A DNA stretch of 30,438 bases from JALHOQ01 sp038144835 (lineage in GTDB: Bacteria; Bdellovibrionota; Bdellovibrionia; Bdellovibrionales; UBA1609). Shown here in pieces: positions 24,111 through 30,438 of this stretch. The translations under genes were made by a program, and so were the position numbers. The DNA lies in contig JAYQON010000026.1 in NCBI GenBank assembly GCA_038144835.1, forward strand, positions 1 to 30,438. The letters are read 5' to 3'. The notes beneath the pieces are model-generated. The model made no database searches. It worked only from the letters and a program-made list of their open reading frames with translations, and had not been told where the DNA came from. Position 1 is the stretch's first letter. Every line of letters begins with the position of its first letter.

Positions 24111-24523
24111 TATCTACTTCCTTCCGTGGCGGCATAGCGTAGAGCGCCTAGCTTTTTATTAATCAGTTGAACAGCGGCTTTATACAAAATTGAATTTTCT
24201 TGTAGCGTCGCCATCTCACGTTCGAGATCGACATTATTTTGATCATTAGTAACATTACCCTCTGGATTATCGTAAATGTCAGCACGAGCTTTAGAAATCG
24301 AACCCGTGCCTAGGGCAAAATGATCTGGGGAACTAGCTCCTTGACTGTTGAGGCCTTCGAGATCGATGGCTCTTGCCAAGGCATCTTCAAATTCAAGGAC
24401 TTTCGCCTTGTAGCCGGGAGTTTCAGCATTCGCAATATTCGCTGAGGTGATGTTGTGACGGAAAGATCGAAAATTTACCGACGCCCCTAGGGCATCGGTG
24501 GTCTTATCGAAAATCTGACTCAT
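24110..24523 (-). CDS. flgB: Flagellar proximal rod protein FlgB
   Basis: Rod subunit; 137 residues. Key stretches are FRSFRHNITSANIANAETPGYKAKVLEFEDAL near the N-terminus and NNVDLEREMATLQENSILYKAAVQLINKKLGAL at the C-terminus. The ATG at 24523 has AAGGG 7 bases upstream; an earlier in-frame codon at 24544 lacks this. The start lies inside the last 20 bases of the sigma-54 activator gene, tying rod synthesis to the regulator's translation. Confidence 0.95.
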   Translation of the reverse strand: MSQIFDKTTDALGASVNFRSFRHNITSANIANAETPGYKAKVLEFEDALARAIDLEGLNSQGASSPDHFALGTGSISKARADIYDNPEGNVTNDQNNVDLEREMATLQENSILYKAAVQLINKKLGALRYAATEGSR

Positions 24524-25448
24524 ACGGCAACCCTTTATACTCATTAATTTTATTGCGCAAAGTTCGGATACTTATACCAAGCATCTCTGCGGCGCGAGTC
24601 CGATTTTGGCCAGTAAACTCTAAAGTTTTTAGAATCAAAAGTCGTTCCGCTTCGGAGACCGTCATGCCTGGTGCTAACGGAGATTTTTCAATCCCTTTCA
24701 CTTGGACTGTGGGCAACAGTATGTTCTCCGCATGAATTTCGTGTGTCGATGTAAGCAAAACACTGCGTTCAATCACATTGAGTAGTTCCCTTACATTGCC
24801 AGGCCAACTGTATGCCTTAAGCTTATCAACCGCTTCACTATTCAAAATTTTTATTGGCAGTTGGTTTTCGGAGCATGATTGCTGTACAAAATTCTGTGCG
24901 AAGAGTTCTATATCCAAGGGTCGTGTCCTGAGGGCAGGAATTTCAAGCGGAATGACATTGAGACGATAAAACAAGTCCTCACGAAATTGGCCGTTGCGTA
25001 CCATTTCATTCAGGCTACGATTAGTTGTAGCTATAATGCGAACGTTGACTTTAATTGGCGCACTCCCCCCAAGACGTTCAATTTCACCTTCTTGGAGGAC
25101 CCGCAAAAGTTTGGCTTGTAAGAGCAAAGGGAGTTCACTGATTTCATCCAGCAAAAAGGTGCTCTCATGAGCCTGTTCGAACTTGCCAGGTTTGCGCTGG
25201 TCAGCTCCGGTAAAGGCTCCCTTTTCATAGCCAAATAATTCACTCTCCAACAGCCCCTCGGGGACAGCCGCGCAGTTCAAGGCCACGAGTCGACGCAATC
25301 TTCGCGGACTTTTTTCGTGAATAAACCGGGCTAGCAACTCTTTTCCAGTGCCACTTTCACCCGTGATCAAAACTGAAGCGCGACTGACGGCAACGCTTTC
25401 AGCGGTTGTATAAATGCGCTTCATCTTGGGATCGGCACACTCAATCAC
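24504..25448 (-). CDS. Receiver-less sigma-54-dependent activator
   Basis: A 314-residue bacterial enhancer-binding protein of the FlrC/FleR/FlbD kind, but starting directly at the AAA+ domain. Walker A GESGTGKE is at 30-37, GAFTGA at 77-82, Walker B FLLDEISELP near 98, and FREDLFYRLNVIPLEIP and YSWPGNVRELLNVIERS follow. A Fis-type helix-turn-helix (TRAAEMLGISIRTLRNKINEY) ends the protein. No receiver or other sensory domain precedes the ATPase. The GTG start makes a GTGA overlap with the TPR gene and has AGGAGG 7 bases upstream, so the short form is probably genuine and not a truncated call. Its place inside the operon suggests that it activates flagellar genes, possibly its own promoter. 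Confidence 0.92.
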   Translation of the reverse strand: MIECADPKMKRIYTTAESVAVSRASVLITGESGTGKELLARFIHEKSPRRLRRLVALNCAAVPEGLLESELFGYEKGAFTGADQRKPGKFEQAHESTFLLDEISELPLLLQAKLLRVLQEGEIERLGGSAPIKVNVRIIATTNRSLNEMVRNGQFREDLFYRLNVIPLEIPALRTRPLDIELFAQNFVQQSCSENQLPIKILNSEAVDKLKAYSWPGNVRELLNVIERSVLLTSTHEIHAENILLPTVQVKGIEKSPLAPGMTVSEAERLLILKTLEFTGQNRTRAAEMLGISIRTLRNKINEYKGLPYESDFR

Positions 25449-28189
25449 TTTTTGGCCTCCTGTGCAGACATCGCGGGAATTCGGTTCATATATTTATTGT
25501 ATTCATCGCGCCACCGAGTGTCGGCGAGCTTTTCTTTGCCAATTTTAAGCAAAAACTCTTGGGGGGATCCCTCAAGTCGACTCCAAACATTTTCAGCGCC
25601 CTTCAAATCGCCTCTTTCATAAAGAATTTGACCGAGCCGGTAACGAACATTGGCAAGCGGTACTGATGCTTCAAAACGCTCAAGAAGTCTTTGGTAGGTC
25701 TCAGCGGCCGCAATCGGCTTTCTTTGAGCCGCTAAAGCATCGCCTCGCACAGACATCGCTCCGGCAATGACTTTCGCATCAACAGCCGTCTCTCCGTCTT
25801 TTTCGGCCGCCAAGGCCAGATCCGCATAAATTTCCGCTTCCTTGGGCTGATTGAGCTTCATGTGCATCTTAGCCAGTTGTAGGTTTACTGGCGCCACCAG
25901 AGCGGGATCACCTTGCCATTGGTTGGCTAGAGTACGCAGTGCCTGACGTGCCCGTTCAGAGTCGTTACGTTGTTCGGCAATCAAAGCATTCAATTGAACA
26001 CGCTCAACTGTCTCAGCCGGCGTCAAGTCGGCTCCAGCTCCTATTTCCTTCAAGATTTTAAAAGACTCTGCATATTGACGATCCTGAGCAAGGCTGGCGG
26101 CAATGCGTAGCCTTAAGCTTGAGCTTGATGGTAGATGCTCCTGAACTTTTCTCTCTTTTTCATCTCTCGATCCAACAATGCGCAACCTGTGCGCAAGAGC
26201 GTCCGAGTAGATTTTTTTTGCCTCTGGATATACGCCCGCTTGCTCAAAGGCTTGACCAAGAAAAGCTTGCACATCGATGCGATCATTATTTTTAAGCCAA
26301 GTTGATGCATATTTTGCGTAGAAATCCAGAGTTTTCATAAACTCCTGATTCTCAACGTGGCTCTTCATCTGGTTGGCTATATTTCGGTGAATCCGACTAC
26401 GAAAAATATCATGGTTCACCGACAATGGATTCTTTTGGTAGTAGGTAACCAGTTGAGCGAGGGCGTCTTGAAAGTCTCCTCTTTGTGTGAGTCCTTCGGC
26501 AACCATAAGTGTGTTAAATTCAGAAATGCCTTTCAAAGCGACAGTCTTTTCAAGCTCGCTGATTTCTTCTAAGGCTTTTTTTAACTCTTTCGGTTTCATG
26601 TTACGCATCTGCTGAGAGAGCATTCGTATTCTTGCCACTTTGGCACCTGGGCTACCTCCAAAGCGAAAATGGCTTTCTAAAAGAGCCCCCATCATTCGCC
26701 GTGGATCAGCACCGAGAATGCCCAGAAGCTCGCCAATGCGAGTGAGAGCGTAGCCACCATGCTCGTGAGCCGGAAATAAATTTACAAAGCGCACATAGTT
26801 ATCGAGAGATTTTTTAAAGTCTTTTTGCCAAAAGCGAGCTTCAGCCATGTTAAAATTAAGATTTGGGTAGCTTTTCTCGTATTGAGGAAATTTCCTGATC
26901 GCGTTCTCATACAGCCGAATTGCAGCGCTATAATCACCTTTGGAAAAGGCCACGTCCCCCATACGGTAAACAGACTCTTGGGCTTCAGCCGTTTTACTAA
27001 AGTCCTTAGCTAAAATTTCATACTCAGACGTAGCCTCATCAAACTTAGCTAGTTTCACCAAAGCCTCAGCTAAGCCTTTGCGGATTTGCGGCACTTGGGT
27101 TGAGTTCGGATAGTCCTTAAGAAACGCCTGAAATGTCTGAACGGTTGCCAAGGCATCCCCCCGCTCCATTTCCATAAAGGCCATCAAAAGGTAATTGTAT
27201 TCCCTCAATGGACTTTCCTTATCGCGATGAACCAATTCATATAGCAATTGTTTGGTGCGTTGAAAATCTTGCAGCTTTTGCGATTCTCGCCAGCGCGCAA
27301 GGTAAACGTGTGCGCACAGGTTTTTTACGATCTCCAGGTACTCGGAATCGGGATATTTGTTCACAAAATAATCATAGGCCTTAATGAAAACTGCAAAGCG
27401 CTTTCGCTCAAAGAGTGTTAACAACAGACGTGCCTCTTTATTCTCTTTGGTATCTTTTGGCTTAATTACGAATTCCGGTTTGTCTTTAATAAGTTGATCA
27501 AACGGACTGAAAGGCATTTTCAGCATGGGAAATGGCAAATAGATGTTGTATTTGGAGGCCAAAATGGCTTCGTCTCGAATTTCGTAATCTTTTACTTTGA
27601 AGCGATCATAGTTTTCATCGGCGCCGTCAAAGACTCCCGAACGAATTCCTTCTTGAACAGTGACCGCCTCTGTTTTTGGCACAGAGAGAAACTCATCCCC
27701 AGCGGGTTTGCGGCCAGCGTTCCCTCTCCCAGCTTTCTCGGCTTGACCTTTTTTTGCCCTCGTCACTGAAGGTTCAGAGATTTTCCCTTCGCTCTCGGGC
27801 TTGCGATAAAAATCAACAATCAATCGAGATGGATCGTCCGTCAGGTAGTCAAAAGCCTCAATATCGGTCGCAGTGGTTTGCAAGGTTAAAATAAAGCTGC
27901 CGTCAGGACCATTTCTGTCGACCTCAATTGATCGAATCAAAGGATCACTAAATTTTTGTAGTCTTTCGGCGCTGGCATCATCAAGAGGTGGCACATTCAA
28001 AGTGAATTTCTGAGAACTCGACTTTTGAATTTCGTACCGCCAATCCTTAAGACCTTTGAACTCAAGATGAGTTGTGTCGGCAAGGCGCGCGATTTCTGCC
28101 CGCACTATTGTCCTGATGGACTGCGCATTGACGGTCCCAATCTTAAAAAGGACAAACAGACCGAGAGCGATGTTAAGCCGATACAACAT
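25445..28189 (-). CDS. Periplasmic TPR protein leading the flagellar operon
   Basis: A 914-residue exported protein, not assigned to a named family. Residues 1-22 form a signal peptide (LNIALGLFVLFKIG core, cleavage likely after VNA). An N-terminal beta-rich domain (about 30-130) ends in LTDDPSRLIVDFYRK, which resembles AMIN-type domains. After a Lys/Gly linker, about residues 255-910 are repeated helical pairs of the tetratricopeptide type: for example AVFIKAYDYFVNKYPDSEYLEIV, TVQTFQAFLKDYPNSTQVPQIRKGLAEAL, AIRLYENAIRKFPQYEKSYPNLNFNMAEA, SLDNYVRFVNLFPAHEHGGYALTRIGELLG and AAETYQRLLERF. No membrane anchor or lipobox is seen. It is translationally coupled to the sigma-54 activator and heads the flgB-flgE operon, so a role in flagellar assembly or motor structure is inferred. 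The start has no Shine-Dalgarno sequence. Confidence 0.88.
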   Translation of the reverse strand: MLYRLNIALGLFVLFKIGTVNAQSIRTIVRAEIARLADTTHLEFKGLKDWRYEIQKSSSQKFTLNVPPLDDASAERLQKFSDPLIRSIEVDRNGPDGSFILTLQTTATDIEAFDYLTDDPSRLIVDFYRKPESEGKISEPSVTRAKKGQAEKAGRGNAGRKPAGDEFLSVPKTEAVTVQEGIRSGVFDGADENYDRFKVKDYEIRDEAILASKYNIYLPFPMLKMPFSPFDQLIKDKPEFVIKPKDTKENKEARLLLTLFERKRFAVFIKAYDYFVNKYPDSEYLEIVKNLCAHVYLARWRESQKLQDFQRTKQLLYELVHRDKESPLREYNYLLMAFMEMERGDALATVQTFQAFLKDYPNSTQVPQIRKGLAEALVKLAKFDEATSEYEILAKDFSKTAEAQESVYRMGDVAFSKGDYSAAIRLYENAIRKFPQYEKSYPNLNFNMAEARFWQKDFKKSLDNYVRFVNLFPAHEHGGYALTRIGELLGILGADPRRMMGALLESHFRFGGSPGAKVARIRMLSQQMRNMKPKELKKALEEISELEKTVALKGISEFNTLMVAEGLTQRGDFQDALAQLVTYYQKNPLSVNHDIFRSRIHRNIANQMKSHVENQEFMKTLDFYAKYASTWLKNNDRIDVQAFLGQAFEQAGVYPEAKKIYSDALAHRLRIVGSRDEKERKVQEHLPSSSSLRLRIAASLAQDRQYAESFKILKEIGAGADLTPAETVERVQLNALIAEQRNDSERARQALRTLANQWQGDPALVAPVNLQLAKMHMKLNQPKEAEIYADLALAAEKDGETAVDAKVIAGAMSVRGDALAAQRKPIAAAETYQRLLERFEASVPLANVRYRLGQILYERGDLKGAENVWSRLEGSPQEFLLKIGKEKLADTRWRDEYNKYMNRIPAMSAQEAKK

Positions 28190-28202
28190 GGACTTGAGTC
28201 AA

Positions 28203-28218
28203 AGCAGAATTGATGCCA
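28203..28218 (-). promoter_or_regulatory. Sigma-54 (-24/-12) promoter of the flagellar operon
   Basis: The minus strand reads TGGCATCAATTCTGCT. The invariant GG and GC are exactly 10 bases apart, TGGCA matches fully, and TGCT matches the end of the -12 element; 10 of 12 consensus positions agree. The predicted transcription start is near 28192, only about 3 bases before the TPR start codon at 28189. This fits the presence of two sigma-54 activators in the window. Confidence 0.55.
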
Positions 28219-28296
28219 GCTAGACCTACAGTGGCTTTTTGGGTATTTAGCTTGATGGATAAAACCTTTAGCTAGGCTAGATTCGTCAGATTCTCG

Positions 28297-28339
28297 CAAG
28301 CACCCGACAAATCGCTGACGCGACCTTGAGGGATGCTTG
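28297..28339. promoter_or_regulatory. Inverted repeat in the divergent promoter region
   Basis: CAAGCA-CCC (28297-28305) and GGGA-TGCTTG (28330-28339) form inverted arms around 24 bases that hold a smaller palindrome TCGC-TGAC-GCGA (28312-28323). The centre is about 100 bases upstream of the -24 element, the usual distance for an enhancer-binding protein site. It is equally close to the rightward lipoprotein gene. The spacing between arms is wide, so the assignment is weak. Confidence 0.25.
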
Positions 28340-28395
28340 TCAGGATCCGAAAGAGAAATTGGCCATACGACTGTTGAGATTTTGAAGAAAGCACG

Positions 28396-28881
28396 ATGAA
28401 AGCAATACTGATTATCAGCATTTTATTAATTGCATCTAGTTGCGTTACCGTAAAGCTAGGTAGCACAGAAGGTCATAAAGCCGTTGGCGTTTCAATCCGT
28501 GAACCCTCCCCACCATTTGAGCGGGTGAATCGTCAAGATGTGGACGCTGCCTTCAAAAATCCTGTTAATGGTAATGTCATTTCCTATGTTTCAGATTGTA
28601 AAGACCCAGCTGATCCATCATTAGATGGAATTGTCTCTACCTTACTGACAGATCTCACAGATTTGAAGATCGAATTTTCGCAAAATACGACCTTTCGTGA
28701 TCGTGATGCTCGAAGGGTACAGGCCCATGGAAAAGTGGACGGAGTGGAAAGTGCTTTGGACCTTCTTGTCTTTAAGCGTAATGATTGCATCTTCATTCTC
28801 ACTTACCTGGGAGTGAAAAGCGCCTTTGCTGAGAATCGCAGTGAGTTTGATAAATTTGTAGAGGGATTTGAAGTTCCATGA
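28396..28881 (+). CDS. Small lipoprotein in the mla operon
   Basis: A 161-residue predicted lipoprotein of no named family. The signal peptide is MKAILIISILLIASSC with lipid-acceptor Cys16. The mature part has alternating beta and helix patterns (GNVISYVSD, DGIVSTLLTDLTDLKIEFSQN, ALDLLVFKRNDCIFILTYLGVKSAFAENRSEFDKFVEGFEV). The last stretch, hydrophobic strands followed by an F-rich helix and a final strand, recalls PsbP/DcrB-like folds; this is pattern inference only. The stop overlaps the mlaE start in ATGA, so it is part of the phospholipid transport operon. The ribosome-binding site is a moderate GAAGAAAG. Confidence 0.82.
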   Translation: MKAILIISILLIASSCVTVKLGSTEGHKAVGVSIREPSPPFERVNRQDVDAAFKNPVNGNVISYVSDCKDPADPSLDGIVSTLLTDLTDLKIEFSQNTTFRDRDARRVQAHGKVDGVESALDLLVFKRNDCIFILTYLGVKSAFAENRSEFDKFVEGFEVP

Positions 28882-29645
28882 CAATAGCACCAACCGAAAT
28901 ACTTAGATTGTTCGGTGGCTCGGCCATTTTGGCCAAGCAAGTCTTTAGCGAACTCCGTCGTCGCCCTCTGTATTTTCACTTGATCATCGAACAAATTTAT
29001 CAAATTGGAATTCGTTCTTTGCCCCTAGTCTTTATCACCGCCGGAAGTACGGGCATGGTCATGGCTCTTCAATTTGGACTTGGCTTAGAAAAATTTGGCG
29101 GCAAGCTCTACATACCCAAAATTGTTTCTTTATCTATTGTGCGGGAGATGGGCCCAGTCTTTACTTGTTTAATGATGGCCGCAAGAATCGGCGCGGGGAT
29201 CGCATCAGAAATCGGCTCAATGACAGTGACCCAACAGATTGACGCCATTCGTGCGCTTGGCACATCGCCTATTAAAAAAATTGTAATACCAAGAGTATTG
29301 GGCTGCCTCATTGCCATTCCACTTCTCTCGGTCTTCGCTAATTTGATCGGCATTATCGGTGGGCTTCTCGTTGGTGCCAATGATCTAGGACTTGATCCAG
29401 TTTTCTATTTTCAAAAGGTTCTAAGTACGTTGATGCTTCCGGATTTTTTATCAGGATTTATGAAAACACCCGTGTTCGCTCTGCTCATTGCCTTAATCTC
29501 TTCCTACTATGGACTCAATGTGAGAGGCGGAACTCAGGGGGTTGGCAACGCCACAACAAAAGCCGTGGTTTTCTCGAGCATAAGCATCTTAGTCGGAGAT
29601 TATTTTTTAACTAAATTTTACTGGTTTTTTGAACAATGGCTGTGA
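28878..29645 (+). CDS. mlaE: MlaE-family phospholipid transport permease
   Basis: Inner-membrane permease of the Mla lipid ABC transporter; 255 residues with about five membrane helices. The MlaE (DUF140) signature is clear: SIVREMGPVFTCLMMAARIGAGIASEIGSM, then QQIDAIRALGTSPIKKIVIPRVLGCLIAIPLL, and a C-terminal GLNVRGGTQGVGNATTKAVV. It pairs with MlaF at the cytoplasmic face and with the MCE protein MlaD in the periplasm. It overlaps the upstream lipoprotein gene by 4 bases and mlaF by 10. The order lipoprotein-mlaE-mlaF-mlaD differs from E. coli mlaFEDCB. Confidence 0.95.
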   Translation: MTIAPTEILRLFGGSAILAKQVFSELRRRPLYFHLIIEQIYQIGIRSLPLVFITAGSTGMVMALQFGLGLEKFGGKLYIPKIVSLSIVREMGPVFTCLMMAARIGAGIASEIGSMTVTQQIDAIRALGTSPIKKIVIPRVLGCLIAIPLLSVFANLIGIIGGLLVGANDLGLDPVFYFQKVLSTLMLPDFLSGFMKTPVFALLIALISSYYGLNVRGGTQGVGNATTKAVVFSSISILVGDYFLTKFYWFFEQWL

Positions 29646-30370
29646 TTGAAGTTAAAAATTTCAGTAAGTCTTTCGACGGACGCTTTGTGCACAAAGACGT
29701 AAGTTTTCGCGTAGAAAGAGGCGAATGTTTAGGTTTGGTAGGAGGCTCCGGGATAGGTAAGTCAGTGATTTTGCGCAGTCTGATTGGATTGGAGCGCCCA
29801 ACTTCTGGGCAAATTTGGATCGACGGCGAAGAAATTTCTCACTTCAAGGAACGTGATTTAATTCGTATCAGAAAGAAAGTCGCTTATGTTTTTCAAAATG
29901 GCGCGCTATTTGATTCTATGTCAGTTTATGACAACCTCGCTTACCCATTGAGAGAGCACACAGATCTGAGCGAAATTTCTATTCAGCGTCGCATTCACGA
30001 ACAACTTGAGGAGTTCGGTTTGCTTGAAGCCGAAGACAAACTTCCAGCTGAACTTTCTGGGGGAATGCAGAAACGCGTTGGCCTGATGCGCTCGCTGATG
30101 ATTGGGCCAAAGGTGATTTTATACGATGAACCAACGGCTGGTTTAGATCCCTACAACACATTAAAAATTCGCGAAATTTGTCTGCAATTAAAGAAAAAAG
30201 GCGCCACTTCGATTTTCGTAACCCATGATATGCCCACAGCCATTGCCGTTTGCGACCGTTTTTGTCTTTTGGGTGATGGTCGAGTACTGGATGAACGGCA
30301 CGTACACGAGTTGCGCAATGATTCGAGTGGTCCACTCGAAAAATTCATTTTGGGCTTTGGTGGAGGATAG
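29636..30370 (+). CDS. mlaF: MlaF-family ABC ATPase
   Basis: ATP-binding subunit of the Mla phospholipid transporter; 244 residues, cytoplasmic. Walker A GGSGIGKS is at 36-43, the Q-loop at FQNGALF (about 86-92), the ABC signature LSGGMQ at 140-145, Walker B VILYDEP at 160-166, the D-loop GLDP follows, and the switch His197 is in VTHD. FQNGALFDSMSV is typical of MlaF as opposed to other ABC ATPases. It overlaps mlaE by 10 bases and precedes mlaD by 2 bases. Confidence 0.95.
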   Translation: MAVIEVKNFSKSFDGRFVHKDVSFRVERGECLGLVGGSGIGKSVILRSLIGLERPTSGQIWIDGEEISHFKERDLIRIRKKVAYVFQNGALFDSMSVYDNLAYPLREHTDLSEISIQRRIHEQLEEFGLLEAEDKLPAELSGGMQKRVGLMRSLMIGPKVILYDEPTAGLDPYNTLKIREICLQLKKKGATSIFVTHDMPTAIAVCDRFCLLGDGRVLDERHVHELRNDSSGPLEKFILGFGGG

Positions 30371-30372
30371 CA

Positions 30373-30438
30373 ATGGAATCAAGCAGAGGAAAAGAGATCA
30401 AGGTTGGAATCTTCGCTCTTGCTGGAGTTATCTTATTC
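30373..30438 (+). CDS. mlaD: MlaD-like MCE protein, N-terminus only
   Basis: The first 22 codons of a gene cut by the window edge: a charged start (MESSRGKEIKVG) followed by the beginning of a membrane helix (IFALAGVILF). This matches the N-terminus of MCE-domain lipid-binding proteins such as MlaD. GGAGG lies 7 bases upstream of the ATG. Position directly after mlaE and mlaF supports the call; the MCE domain itself is outside the window. Confidence 0.8.
   Translation, partial: MESSRGKEIKVGIFALAGVILF

Overview
The window looks like a chromosomal segment of a flagellated Gram-negative predator-type bacterium of the Bdellovibrionota. This is inferred from the gene set and protein style: a FlgD with tails at both ends, a flagellar operon headed by a large TPR protein and a sigma-54 activator, ileS-lspA-lgt in a row, an MreB gene without mreC/mreD, and an mla locus that starts with a lipoprotein gene. 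It rests on protein recognition only, with no database search. Base composition is moderate, near 50% GC by eye. No tRNA, rRNA, insertion sequence, prophage or CRISPR array is visible, and no gene-free stretch exceeds about 210 bases.

Region 1 (59-4558, rightward): a CHASE2 sensor histidine kinase overlaps an NtrC-type sigma-54 response regulator by 8 bases, followed by an MreB-family actin homologue. Region 2 (4755-9761, rightward): a small protein with a ribbon-helix-helix-like C-terminus, isoleucyl-tRNA synthetase, then the two lipoprotein-maturation enzymes LspA and Lgt, coupled to the end of ileS, and a YchJ-type SEC-C protein. Region 3 (9762-12500, rightward): an unrecognised lipoprotein ending in a strong terminator, YacG, HU and ATP-dependent phosphofructokinase.

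Region 4 (12465-28218, leftward) is one long flagellar operon. In transcription order it reads: periplasmic TPR protein, receiver-less sigma-54 activator, flgB, flgC, fliE, fliF, fliG, fliH, fliI, fliJ, a motE/ylxF-like gene, fliK, flgD, a TIGR02530-type flagellar operon gene, and flgE. Most junctions are stop/start overlaps or gaps of 12 bases or less. The only long gaps are flgC-fliE and the junction before flgE, and both carry stem-loops. A good sigma-54 -24/-12 element lies directly before the first gene, and a hairpin with a T-run ends the operon opposite pfkA. The order from flgB to flgE matches the Bacillus subtilis fla/che operon. A run of 10 Ns (17612-17621) breaks the motE-like gene, so its frame is not resolved here.

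Region 5 (28396-30438, rightward): a small lipoprotein, MlaE permease, MlaF ATPase and the first codons of MlaD, a retrograde or outer-membrane phospholipid transport operon running off the right edge.

The observations most worth a second look are: the sigma-54 promoter whose predicted start site falls about 3 bases before a start codon lacking a ribosome-binding site; the operon-leading TPR protein as a possible periplasmic motor scaffold; three consecutive stem-loops before flgE, the last presenting its ribosome-binding site in the loop; and the lipoprotein translationally coupled to mlaE.
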